Positions 1-11,400 are shown, counted from the first letter of the stretch. The stretch: DNA of 20,257 bases from Pelargonium cotyledonis (GCA_036897625.1 JAYMTA010001383.1:1-20257); one strand, 5' to 3'. Notes: generated by a model not told the origin, from the letters alone. Translations and numbers: made by a program.

Positions 1-1343
1 CCCACTCCACTCCAAACCCAACCCAATCCCCACCAGCAACCATAAGAAAAAAGAATCACAAGATTGCCATTTAGTTGGTGAGTATTGTGGGCCAAGCAAA
101 CCTACCCCCAGCCTTTTTACCAACTCCCTAAGTACACAAAGATAATCACTCACCAATTCTCACAAGTCAAACACAAATCAAAAGAACACGCACAATGCCA
201 ATATGTTCAACATCAGTCAAGCCAATCTTTCCTGCAAAAATCCTAAAATACATTACAGCCAACAACACAGTGATTCGTCAAATACAATACTTCACTTCTG
301 TAAAGTGAGTTAGTCATATGGATCGTCTGCCTAAGCTTAACACAGGACGCAATGAATTCAAGACATGGAAACAAAACCCTTACAACTACATTTCTCAAAT
401 TTCAATGGTACAGAGATAATCCTTCTCCCAGGTATTAATTTCACTTTTATTACGGGAGAATAATATGTGAAAGAATTGTATTTAATACAACATTACGGTG
501 AACCCTTACAAGGGAAGATGCATACTCATTCTATGAAGAACGGATAGCGGATACAACAGCATTCTTGCAGAATCTTCAAGGAATATGGGTTATTGCCTTT
601 GGAATGTCAGAAGAGTAAGGTATCACCAAATCTGGTCACTTGAACCTGAAAAATAACATACTTTAATATTTGACCAGTTGATATATTCAATTTTAATTAA
701 ACCTTAAAGGTAAGGCTTAAGAGAATAGGGTGCTTCTCTGTATGCTTTTCTGAAGAAAAGATGTGAAAATAATTCTACTTAACTCAACTTACATTGAATA
801 TTATATGTTAAAACTCAACTTACATCGAATATTAATATTCAATGTTAAATCATTCCCATTCCAGGACCAAAGTAAAAACAATATGACCATCTAAAAGGCT
901 AAGAAAGAAAATCAATTGGAACCAAAAGCAGCTATTGATGAAATAGAACATTTAATGGTCAATAGTTAGTTGAATTACAGTCCCGCATAAGTTACAAAAA
1001 CACAGGCCCATATAACTCAAAATAGAGCTTTTAGAATCGCTTTTACAACTCACCATTAGAAAACTTAATAAATTTACTCTACATCCATACAAATAGAGAA
1101 ATCTCTGACCGGCCAAATAACAACAAAAATCTTGAATGAATTATATAGTCAAATCCCCATTTGTAGGCAGAGACTAAGGAAGTAACTTTAAATGTTATTT
1201 TTCCAAGGTTTTATGATTAAAATCTTGAAAATGGATGAAAGAAGGTGGTTAAAAGTTACAATAAAGAAACCATAAAATTATTCATAGGGCCTAAGAAATG
1301 AAAAATGCAAGTCACAAGACTAGAAGATGCGCTTACCCCGTAA
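1..1343. other. 3' flank of the ASHH3-type gene; no gene supported
   Basis: This is AT-rich sequence downstream of the methyltransferase stop codon. The part nearest 1343 must include that gene's 3' UTR on the minus strand, but I see no decisive polyadenylation site. A candidate splice donor (minus strand GTAAGC, first base at 1336) lies a few bases after the stop. A less AT-rich patch at about 500-620 is open in several frames on both strands, and I recognise no protein in it. Nothing else in this stretch is long enough or conserved enough to call. Confidence 0.5.
781..834. repeat. Short tandem duplication, period 31
   Basis: Two copies of a roughly 23-base unit (AACTCAACTTACAT, then T or C, then GAATATT) begin at 781 and 812 and differ by a single T/C change. 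The duplication is local, and I see no function for it. Confidence 0.75.
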
Positions 1344-4300
1344 TTATTCTTTTAAAGTTATAAAGTTCCAATCTTCTTTTGACATGTCAAGAAACTCGAC
1401 AGCACCATCTTCAAACATGATCTGCAACAGCATAACTTAATAAAAAAAACGTTCTTGATTTATGCTGGATTGCTGGTGTGATTAGCAACTCAACTTATTC
1501 ACTAAAAAAATACTTCAGAAAGAAACATCCTTTACCGAGTGTTTTTTGGAATATGAATCAAACCGTTTGATCATCCCAAAATACCTGGAATAATGTAATC
1601 ATGGAGAAGGAAAGACCTTAGCAGAATGAATGAAAAAGAACTAATAAAAATACAACACAATACTTCTGTAGAAAATTATCTTGTAAACGGCACACAAGGG
1701 GAAAAATTAGAGGAACAAAAGGGAATCCACAAGTAAATAATTGAGAAAATACCTCTTATTCATAGGACGAGAAATCATTATCACTTCACCGATGCAATTA
1801 TGGGAACGTGTTCCCGCTTCAGGTGGAGCATGTTTAGAACTTCCTGAATGAGAAAATAGCAATAGTTGTAAGCTAGAAAAAGCAGCTAGTAGATACATCA
1901 TACATGCATGCGCACTTATGTGTTCACATCAAATATAAAACAAAATGAAAAACTTTGCTCACCTACGTGCAAATCTCCATTCTGATCAACCTTTCAAAAA
2001 GAAAAAAGCAACAATTAGTCTTCAGTTCTGAAAAAAATGCATATATGTAGGAACACATGCCAAACAAACAAGAATCCAACGCATCATTACATTGTAAACA
2101 ATATGAAGATAAGTATCAAATTCAAGAATCACACAACAAGATGATTTGAATGCTGAATAACAGAAAAATTCACTGAAGATCAAAGAAGTAAGAAATGGAG
2201 GGAAAGAGGGGAGCCCAGCTTCTCCGATATGCCCAATCAAAGAAAATAACCGAAATGCTATATTATTCTTCAAACCATGCAATAGCATTGTAAATGTCAA
2301 CAAGAAAAGCCTTGAAAATTTTAAATAAAAACTTCTTAAATATGAACTAGGAGCTAGACTATCTAAAGTAGTATGGTGGTCCTTGGACATAAAGCAAACC
2401 ATGCACAAAGCTTATTAATTGGTTTCCACTTCCAGGATCAACCCACCCAATTATATCACATGACCAAATCAGAATTAGTTTCATTTTTCAAATGACTTTC
2501 TTTGCTTCTAAACATTATATAGAATGCTCTAAATACTATAAAGCCCAGCAGAATTTTATAAATATAAAGCAAACTATTTACTTTATTCAAATTGAAGGAC
2601 AAGAAAAACTCCCAATAATATTTGGAAAAAGAAAGAATGAATTAGTACAGTCGTAGTTATAAGGAAAATCAATATAAGGAATCATTCTCAACTTAGCAAC
2701 CAACTTCTGTCTTTTTTTCCTTTTTAAAGATCACAACATAACACGAGCTATTTTTTAACTGTATCAACGAGCCACCTATACATACGTGTTTACAAGACAG
2801 AATTGCTTTCAGTTTGGGAGAGGACACTGCAACCTGGCATGCTACAAACTTCAATGCCGCATCAGAAGATATCTTAGGCTTGTTTGGTTTGACTCCAAGC
2901 TTAAGCCTGCAGCCTGCAGCACCACAGTGGCAATCTTGATCTGCACCAAATTGAACAAACCTGCAGAACTTGTTAGACTGAACTAAAAAGATTAACATGA
3001 GGAAAAAGTCAACTACTTGAACTAATATGCCATAAAAGGAAGAAAATACATGATTTAGAAGCCTTTAAGGCTCATGCATGCTTATGATACAAAGATGCAA
3101 ATATGCAGCTATTAGCGAAACTTTGCAATAAGAATCATGGAAGTGCTCATACTGATAATCATAGGTCAGGTGCTCGCCCTGTCTAATGTCACGAGTTGCA
3201 AAAATGCCAATCCTTGTCTCACCATCAATTATCCTAAATAAGATAATTGAAAGTCAAAATATAAACATTTACAACAAACAATAACAATTATGACTTTGAA
3301 ACTAGTACTAAGGATCAGTAAAGTACCATTTTTGCATTTCGGTATTTGGGCAACAACTATGGTTTATATATCTTGACTTGTTTCCTTTGTATGTGGCATC
3401 AATTACCATGTCTCTATTTATTTCACATAGGTAAAAATTTGTTTCGCCACGATGTTTCATGTTCCAAAGCCTTTCTTCACATGTTTTGTCATCTATAACT
3501 GTGAGAAAGTAGAACATCAATCAACAGGTTAAAAAAATATAATTCAAAAACACATTTATTTAAATATTGGAAATGACTATGAACATTACCTTCTCCTACG
3601 TATTCTATTATAAACTCTCCTTGCTTAATATCTTCATCTGCCAAAATTCCAGATCCACATTTCTCGGTCTACAAGCAGCACAACATTTTATTTTAAACAA
3701 TTTCTAGTGCATGTACAAGTAACTATAAACAAAAATACAAAGCAAATTTATCCACTGAACTCAAAACCTCTGAATGTAGAAACAAGCAAAATCAAGTGAG
3801 TATGAAAAGCATGACCACATTCAAGGTCAATATACAAGAATGGTTTTTTTTTTTTCCATGTTGATGAGTACTAAATATTATTCATATATTACCAAGTGAA
3901 TATTTATATTTACTACTGCTACAAAAATAACCAAGCCAATTTCCAAACAGTCAGGTGTCAGCTACATGAATCCTTTAGCAGAACTCTTTGGGATCTCTTC
4001 CGCTCGTATAATCCTCCTCCACTCTAGCCCATATAATGTTACCAAGTACATATTTGTTAAGATATATAGTGTCAACAGCATTTTTCTCGACTAATGCAGT
4101 TGTTTTTTCCTCTAATTGACAAGGATAATCCAAGAAGAAATAAATAAGTTCACCACAAATATCACGTGTATTGTGATCATGACAATCTTAGACAAGCTAA
4201 ACACTCATACCTTAACCAATTTCATCTTCTTTATAGGTCTTTGTTGAAATGGCTTGTTAAGGCACAAACTTCCACAATTGCAGCCTGAGGAGCAGCTAGA

Positions 4301-5731
4301 CAGTAACATTCTGCAGAATAAAGTAATTCAGATTTTACTAATGCAAGTACTAAAAATATCAACACAAATACTTAGAATTAGCAGATCATATATAAGGTTC
4401 TGAGTGCAGCTCCCCCAACTCAATCACAACCGGATTACACTTGTATCTCGCTAGTAACATAAGCTAGGCAGGTAAATTTGACAAGTAACAGAAATGAATA
4501 TTGAATATCAACAGGGCTGGATTTCAGCATCACAAAGACTAATTTTTAGTTGGCAAAAAGTGATGAACCAGGTCAGATCAGATACATCCTGTTTAAAGCC
4601 AAAAATCTCATAACACAAAAGGTAATGCAACTATTCGTAATCAACACAATCCTTACCCACAGTGGCAATCTCTACCACATGTGCTGGAAGATCCTGAAGA
4701 CGGTTTGCAGGCACAGAATATGCCATCATCCTCAAGGCGTCTTTTAATCCTCTTTGTCAGGTATATATCTTAAATTTGTTAATAACAACAAGCGAGAGAA
4801 ACAAAAATTTGGAACTTATCTTTTATAAAATCAAATACAGATTTCAGATACAAAATATGACAATTACGATCTGCATGACATGAAGGTCAAACAAATCATA
4901 TATCCAAGGACAAAAATTAACTAAATTTGTACTTTTCCAACTATCATAGCCTACTATAGAATATTAGTTTGAGCAAATATTTGAAAAGCATTCAAAAAGG
5001 ATACTGCGCCTTATAACGGTGTAGGGTGTAGGCTTCCACTTATTTAACCAATCTGGAAGTTCAAAATCAACAGGATTTTGATTGCCCATTTGCTCCACCA
5101 ACTTGCTGAATACCTTCGCAATGCATTCAGTATTCTGATTAAAAGACAACAGCAAGAAGTAATCAGTCAACCAACCACAATGTTATAGGCCTTAAAGTAT
5201 AAGAATGAAGGTCCAGAAACAACCTATACCAACTATTACAAGTTTTTCTTCACTAAGAGCTTATTGTTAACATTACAAAGAATATATTTTGGACAAAAAT
5301 TCACAAAAGTTGCACAATTATTTCTGTAAAGGAATAAAAAAAAAATTAATATTCGAATGCTAATAGTATTAACGCCTTGAAAGACCCTTTGCTTGTTTGC
5401 TGATAGTAGGCGCCTTTTATTTCTAACTACATTTTCTTAATATATCAAAGACTTTTCTTCTCCCAAAAGACAAAAAGGCCAAAGTTAACACAAACCAAGT
5501 AGCACATTAGAAGTGAGACAGCCAATACATGTGCCCTAATAGACTCCTCAAGCCTATTACTGCCACAAATCCTAAACATCGTAATCATTGTAAATAAGCT
5601 AAGAAGAAGATACACCCTTATATCCTGGAAAATTAAAAGCTGTAGAAGTTCCATAAAAATAAGTAAGTAATGAATAATGATGATCAGTTACTAAGAACCA
5701 GATGTTGAATAACCTTCTTTGTAGCAGGCAT
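1344..5731 (-). CDS. ASHH3: Histone-lysine N-methyltransferase, ASHH3/ASHH4 type (SET domain group, ASH1-like)
   Basis: This nuclear enzyme is expected to transfer methyl groups from S-adenosylmethionine to histone H3 lysine, K36 by class. Coding exons (minus strand): 5714-5731, 5005-5134, 4657-4768, 4211-4310, 3590-3668, 3327-3498, 3153-3233, 2786-2960, 1963-1990, 1753-1843, 1536-1584 and 1344-1421. They total 1113 nt and encode 370 aa; all phases fit and all donors are GT. Arabidopsis ASHH3 is about the same length (363 aa from memory). Domain order: an N-terminal segment with the motif ELPDWLNKWKPTPY, a Cys-rich AWS domain (about 66-105), SET (about 110-231) and a post-SET. The SET contains EYVGE, NHSC at 192-195 and HLTYDYQ at 225-231. 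The post-SET has C241, C243 and C248, which should bind zinc with C195. A conserved C-terminal tail ends near FEDGAVEFLDMSKEDW. The start MPATKK resembles Arabidopsis ASHH3 and gives an 18-nt first coding exon. ASHH4 is its close paralogue, so the exact name rests on similarity recalled from memory. Confidence 0.95.
3911..4080 (-). mobile_element. Degraded 3' tail of an RTE-type LINE, inside an ASHH3 intron
   Basis: On the minus strand this reads GAGTGGAGGAGG, then AAAGGATTCATGTAGCTGAC, then TGTTTGGAAATTGGCTTGGTT. It resembles the widespread plant repeat ending in GGATTCATGTAGCCGACCCC and TTTGGGATT..GGCTTAGTTGTTG, which I know as the 3' end of RTE-clade LINEs. The copy is diverged, has stop codons and has lost the TTG-rich end. 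It lies in the intron between coding exons 4 and 5, in the same orientation as the host gene. The boundaries are approximate, and the assignment rests on remembered consensus. Confidence 0.55.
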
Positions 5732-5754
5732 GTTCTCAGAGAGCTCGAGCACAT
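5044..5754 (-). other. Upstream ORF overlapping the ASHH3 start (spliced, 43 codons plus stop)
   Basis: An ATG at 5754-5752 lies 23 nt before the methyltransferase ATG, in another frame. Through the 5714/5134 splice junction it stays open for 43 codons and ends at a TAA at 5046-5044 inside coding exon 2, so it overlaps the main ORF by about 100 nt of mRNA. Its ATG context is weak (T at -3, T at +4), whereas the main ATG has A at -3. Leaky scanning is therefore plausible. Whether the mRNA includes this ATG depends on which acceptor the leader intron uses: CCCAG before 5760 would include it, and CTGAG near 5735 would exclude it. Confidence 0.45.
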
Positions 5755-6639
5755 AAAATACTGGGAATTAATAGTCCTACACAACCAACTGAAGTGAGTA
5801 TCTTAGTGTAGGGTATGGCCAACGTACAACAATAAACACTAAAAATAAAGAACTTACTACAGCAGGAAAAGTTTCTATGTACACAACCAAGAATGGTTTA
5901 CCTGCATTGAACATTGATATCAGCTTCCACTCTGGTTAAAAGAAGCATAAAAACCTAAATGTAGTTCTAAGGTATAAGAAAAAAATATTAGTAAAATCTA
6001 AGACTGGGATCAACCAAATGAGCTAATTCACAAGGCAGTTCTATCCCCTTACCCAATGATATATTTCTAGCAGATGACTTTAGTCGACCAGTGACAATGA
6101 AACAGAGTTTGATGGTTTCTACGAAACTATAAACCTTAATTTACCATCACTCTCTAGATACCAGTATCCACATTCATAAATCTTAACTACAAATAAAAAT
6201 GTGGAGAGGAATAAGGCAAGAAATTCTGGTCACACTACATCCAAATGTCGGTTTCTCCTGTTATTCAATTCGTGGACAGCTCCAACTACCTTTCTAGCCT
6301 CCAAAACAAGTCAACATATCATCTCATTACAAACTTTCCTCATCTTATGAGGTGACACTAAAATAAAACCTACTTAAAAATTTATGAAGTAAATATATGT
6401 ATTCACCTTCAGACCAACAATGGTAACTTTAGTGTATTTTAATATCACCACTGCTAAAACAGTGGAACCCATCATCACAAAATGCAAACAGAATCAAATT
6501 TTCATATATAAACTGAAATGATAGAAATTTTTCTCATGGATTCTGCAACAGAGAAAATAACACTAAGTAATCCAAGGGTAAGCAAAAAAAATCAGCAATT
6601 TTAATATTTTAACAATCAACTGGAAGTGGAGGGTGCTTG

Positions 6640-6840
6640 GTACCAATAAGAAAATGGGAATCTTCACGCAACTACCCTAAACTATGACTGTTTTTCATCT
6701 CGCTACCTGAATTTGTTTTCACATCAACTATCTACCCCGAACTTTCAATCTATTAATCCGTCAATTAAATTTAACCAGAATATACCTTCTCACTCATCAC
6801 ATGCATGACAAGTGACTTATTTTTTTATAATGTAAAAAAA
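6640..6840. repeat. Repeat-like sequence, probably MITE-derived
   Basis: The stretch with ACGCAACTACCCTAAACTAT, then CTCGCTACCTGAATTTG and CATCACATGCATGACAAGTG, resembles dispersed repeats in plant introns and intergenic DNA that carry runs of CTACC and CGAACTTTCAATC. I could not find a matching inverted terminus, so the class and the ends are uncertain. Confidence 0.3.
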
Positions 6841-6888
6841 ATACCCTTTTGATTGATTTTTGTTTATTTTCAAATTGTTCCAATGCTT

Positions 6889-6925
6889 ATGGTGTTCTTG
6901 AGTTTCTTCTCATGGTGTTCTTGAG
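6889..6925. repeat. Direct repeat of 14 bases
   Basis: ATGGTGTTCTTGAG occurs at 6889-6902 and again at 6912-6925, a period of 23. It is a small local duplication in the putative leader intron, with no evident function. Confidence 0.8.
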
Positions 6926-7057
6926 AATTCTTAGATTCATTTGTTATAGTTTTAGGATCACAATTTTGTGTTTGTGATATTTCAAAATTAACTTATGAAG
7001 GTAATTTTAAAAACAAACTAGTCATATTCAAACTCTTATGGAAACTAGATCAAAATG

Positions 7058-7074
7058 TTTTTTTTTTTTTTTTT
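7058..7074. repeat. Poly(T) tract, 17 bases
   Basis: An uninterrupted run of 17 T lies in AT-rich non-coding sequence. It may be the tail of an old retroposed copy on the minus strand, but nothing else supports that. Confidence 0.8.
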
Positions 7075-7230
7075 AACAACATTGTCCGAAAGATTAAATC
7101 TTGACCTACACATAACATATCTGGAAACCAAAAAAAATGAAATTCAGAGAAAAAATATCATAAATTAAAAACTAAAACTCGAATCTATACTAAAAATCAA
7201 CAAAATTTACAACAACTTTTTTCATATGTA

Positions 7231-7264
7231 AAAAAAAAAAGAAAAAAGAAAAGAAAAGAAAAAG
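7231..7264. repeat. Purine-only A/G low-complexity tract
   Basis: The tract holds runs of A broken by single G residues (AAAAGAAAAGAAAA type). It is low-complexity sequence in the putative leader intron. Confidence 0.8.
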
Positions 7265-7524
7265 AGCATAAGCCCCAAATCACAGAGACACAAGCGGGGG
7301 CGGGCGAGGAGCGCAGTGGTGCTTGTTTCTCGAAGGTAAAACTTCACAATGCGAATCTTGAAAACAAAACTAATGGGTACATAGCCGTTGTTTGAGACAA
7401 AAACATAATTGTCCACAAAGAAATTATCAGTGTAATTCGAGAAACACCCAATTCTCAAAGTAATTGGTATAGAGAAAATAAAAATGTAAAGATGAGAAAG
7501 AAGAGAAAAGACGAAGAATCATAC

Positions 7525-7690
7525 CCAGATAATTACAATGTCTTTAGCTTTAGCGGCGCAAATCCGAACCGGAAAATTGAACGGAGATTTATCGAAGAAG
7601 CAAAGATTTACAGAAGAGGCGACTGTCCGACCAGTTGGAAGTGTGAGTGAGAGTGAGTGAGAGTGAAGGAGTTTGAGAGAGAGAAACGTT
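7525..7690 (-). promoter_or_regulatory. Candidate 5' UTR exon of the ASHH3-type gene
   Basis: On the minus strand this reads as a CT-rich leader (TCTCTCTCTC, then CACTCTCACTCACTCTCACT, then a less AT-rich stretch). It contains no ATG and ends in ATCTGG|GTATGA, a good donor. CT-rich ATG-free leaders are common in plant housekeeping genes. The upstream edge, and so the transcription start, is a guess near 7690. The exon would join the start-codon exon at 5714-5760. Confidence 0.45.
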
Positions 7691-8433
7691 ACGAGGGTTT
7701 GGTTTGAGTGAAACGGTCAGGTCAGATCCAGAACCAGTAGGAGTTAATTTAGTTTGCAATCAAAGTTACCGCTCGTGTAATCCGAGGCGGATCTGGGTCG
7801 GGTCGGGCACAAATTCAAATATCCACATTCAGAGGTTTGATTTTTCCAAAATCTAAAAACAAATCATAATCTGAGAGCCAAAACTGAACCACGCAATTAA
7901 TTAAATTAATTAAACCAACAAAATTAACCCAGGTTGAAAAAAACTCACTTTCTTATTGTATTTCTTTTATACGGGTACCCAATGACCCAGTGGGCTGAAC
8001 CAGCCTGGCTCACCAACACACTAGAGAGTAGAGACAACCCAGCCCGACCCAAAAATAATTAGGTCATATTATTGCTACCTGGACCCGTTTATTCCCGTGT
8101 CCGCGGATTCGAGTCCAAATTAATAGCTGTAACTCACACTTAGTTAGTCAAGTCAATCAGCACATAAATATAATTACATCCAATTCACACTCGTGGTGGT
8201 TTCGTTTTAGAATTTTTACAATCTAGTAGTGGTAGTAGATAGAACAAATGCGGTACAACTTTTTTTTACCAACAAACGTAACAACCGAGGCTCGAATATG
8301 AGAGCAAGCGCTTTAAATCACTTGCTCCGACGATGGTTGTTCAAATATGGTACAACTACAAGTACAACAGATGCATTTTGACTATGTATATATGTACTGG
8401 TGGTGGTGTAGCTTCAGGAGGTTGATGATCAAT
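7691..8433 (-). promoter_or_regulatory. Gap between the MLO 3' end and the ASHH3 leader; ASHH3 promoter region
   Basis: This gap must hold the MLO 3' UTR (minus strand, from 8433 downward) and the methyltransferase promoter. A TGGGCT site II-type hexamer lies at 7991-7996. There is no convincing TATA box and no ORF with coding character. An imperfect inverted repeat at 8280-8341 is listed separately. Confidence 0.4.
8280..8341. repeat. Imperfect inverted repeat
   Basis: The outer arms AACAACC (8280-8286) and GGTTGTT (8335-8341) flank inner arms GAGCAAG (8302-8308) and CTTGCTC (8321-8327). The arms are perfect, but the stretches between them do not pair and differ in length. It may be a transposon relic or the end of the MLO transcript; I cannot tell which. 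Confidence 0.5.
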
Positions 8434-11400
8434 TCATGAGCTTCCTTGTTTAGGTTCACCAGATACAGTTGTGACACTTTCTATCTCACCTCCATTACTA
8501 CTTGCATTACCCATTTTTGCCATCTGAAAGGCGGCGGTCGCGGCCGCAGCGGGCTCCGGAGAAGCCTCTTTAGGTTTAGGATTGAGGGCAAGCAGGCCAG
8601 CTCCATTTGAAGCTTTTCCTTTTCTCAAACCTTTGTTCTTTTTGGCATGCTGAACCCACCCTACAAGCCCTTTTTGTATATGTTCTTCAAATATTTCCTT
8701 CTTGAATGAGCTACCCATCTTCATTATTTATTTGCATCAATAGTAAAAAAAAAAGGCAATTTTGTCAGATTAACTCCAGCATTCTCAAACTCAAAACTAA
8801 CATGTTCGTCTTGATCGAGTCTTCAACTACCCAAACAACTCACCTGCGTGACAATGGCGTAGAGTGGTAGTGTACTATAGCTGCAAAGGAACTGCACGAA
8901 CACCCTACGAAAGGAAATTGACATTTGATCAATCAAACACATAAGATTACGAGATAAGCGAATAAAAATATAAGGTAATGATCTCACCCTATTACGAGTC
9001 GGGGAATGATAAAACCAAGTTCTCCCATTATGCAAGAATCAAAACCATATTGAACCTATATGCAACAGAAAAGAACACCATGGCACGTGATAAATTTGAA
9101 GTACCCATTTAATGTAATGTACAAATACTTATTTGGGTTGGAAGAGTAGTCTAGTCTTACCAAGATCCATAAGAAAAATGCCAGTTCAAAAGAATTCTGA
9201 AATAGGATGATATGAATCAATATGAGAACGATTCGGGGCTTATTGAACCAGAAGTGATCATCTGAAGGTTGCACCACCAGTTCCCCTTCAATGGCTTCGT
9301 GTTTTTCGGCAACTTCATAGGCCAACTGAGTGATTACATGCTCCAACTTTGTGCCCACAGCAAGTAGAAGCTGTATAAATTGACCATATATGTGTAAGCA
9401 AATATGCAGATTTGTGCTGACTCTTCAGATTTGTGCTCCTAAATATACGTACATGTATCAGACAATGTTTCGATAACTTACAATAAAAGGAACGAAGGCT
9501 ATCCAGAAATATGCATTCCAGCCTGGACAAGAAAATCAGAACACACTCGCGTAAATTGCAAGTCTAGAAAACAAAGAAGCTTGACACTTGAAATGTGATA
9601 CTTAAGCCATCATTGACCAAAATAAAGAAGCTCACCAACAACATTCAGCAACAAGAAAACAACCACAAATAACCAAAGATACCAACTGCAAGAAGTCAAC
9701 TCAAGTTAGTAAAATCACTAGTCAATCAAGAAAGCTGATTGGAGTCTAGTTTATCTCAACACTTTGATGTTTAGAATCAACCTGTTACGGTTCAAACTAA
9801 ATACAGAAAGTATGATCCCCCTGAAATGATGAAAAATGAACTAGTTTGTTCTCAATGCTGTTACTGACCTTATTCCAACAACTTTTCTAAAATCAACTTC
9901 AAAGGCGCGTGTCATGTACTTGTGAAAATTGAACTTCGGGTTTCCCCTGCAATGGGTCTGCAGAAGCAATATTTTGCAAAAGTTTAAGGACTTCTCTAGA
10001 AATCTATTCAGTGACAGATGATGAGGATTAACATACTTACCATAATGAACCCCGTTCGCAGTGTAACATAATCTGATTTGGTCACAGACGCATAAAATTG
10101 TTTGAAAAAGGAATGCTGAAAAAGAAAAGCCATAAAAATTAACATTGTGTGAGTCATTGAGCAGCGGAAAGAAAACAGAACTAATGAATGCTTCTGTAGC
10201 AGTCTCAATTTGGTTCCGACTCAATATGATGGGGAGTTCATTCCATCCAAAATTTAACACCCCAATGATCTACGAAGATTGATGCCCTATAGATTAACGT
10301 TGTTATTTGATTTATTGTTAAAAGGGTATCTTTATTCGTTAACTATATCATTCAGTTTTGTTACTTGATCAGATCATTTACTCTAACTGTAATGCTGCAG
10401 CACAAGAAAGAGTATCTATGATATTTTATATTGAAGGTGACATTGTTCGGTCAAAGGGTGTTGCAATCTGGGGAGGGTCAAGTGTTCAGAACTTATCCAA
10501 ATGTGGTCCATGGTTTATTTCATGTGATGCCTGGGAAATGAGCATTAAATGGACTAGAGCACTGTAGGTAGATAGTACAAAACTATATGTTCAGCTAAGA
10601 GAATCTCTTACTCCTACCTAATAGAATAGCACAAAAACTTTACGCTGTTTCCGATAGTTGTTGAAGATTCAAGACCAAGGGAAAGATACACTTTATGACA
10701 TTTTTTATCAGACACCAAGCAAACTCTTACTGATAGATATATAACATGACAGTTGTGTGTTGCAGAAGAGGAAAATGTTAGTAAAAATGTCCTGTCTTAC
10801 CAACCAACCAAGCAAAGCTGAATTCTTTCCAATTCCCTTGAATCGACTCTTGATAAACTCGTGGTCTTGGACACGGGTGAACTTTTTTCTCATAACTGGA
10901 AACAGAATGTGCTGCGTAAGAAAGGAATGTGAAGTAGACATTCCACTATACAAAGATATTCACTAGCATATGATTCTCTTCCGATAAAAAAGAATTTCAG
11001 GAGAGAATGATTTAAACTATCCTTTATTGAAACTTCAAAGATAAATAGGCAAATTAACCAAAAGAGACCATTAATCCAGTACGATTTGGAAAGATAATAG
11101 CATTACCCTCTTCTGGATTGCATTCCTTTTTCAAGATCGAATCCTCCCAAGCTTTCCATTGACGAATCTACACAGTAGGGAACAAATTAATATGATGTAA
11201 ACAAAAACATAAATACTCACTCCGTTCCAAAATAAGTTTCATCTTTCCTTTTTCGGAAGTGTCCTAATAAGTTAGTTAATATATGTTGAGTTTGTGACAA
11301 TTACAACACGTCCATGGGGATACAAGAGGAAATGTAAATACTAACTTTTCTCAAAAAAGGAAACCAAAGACACATATTTTGGGATGGAGAGTTATAACCG

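Larger units (their letters stand above)
5761..7524 (-). other. Probable 5' UTR intron of the ASHH3-type gene, about 1.76 kb
   Basis: The first coding exon has an acceptor-like CCCAG (AG at 5762-5761) just upstream of its ATG. The next plausible leader exon ends with a G|GTATGA donor at 7524. The stretch between is very AT-rich, has no coding ORF that I trust and contains repeat-derived sequence. A long leader intron would fit the 18-nt first coding exon, but this is inferred and other leader exons inside it cannot be excluded. Confidence 0.45.

Noticed and set aside
2022..2408. 128-codon minus-strand ORF
   Set aside because: It falls inside the ASHH3 intron between coding exons 8 and 9, has low-complexity hydrophobic composition and no family resemblance.
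9161..9370. Whether exon 11 of MLO continues into the following intron
   Set aside because: The ORF runs on past 9161, but GTAAGA at that point and the resumption of the family sequence at 9055 show a normal intron.
9841..10260. 139-codon minus-strand ORF
   Set aside because: It reads through two MLO exons and their introns. Only the exon parts (9869-9957 and 10041-10115) are real, and exon 7 is in another frame there.
10358..10567. 69-codon plus-strand ORF within MLO intron 6
   Set aside because: I recognise no family. It lies antisense inside a 685-bp intron whose borders are fixed by the MLO frame, and its length is within chance.
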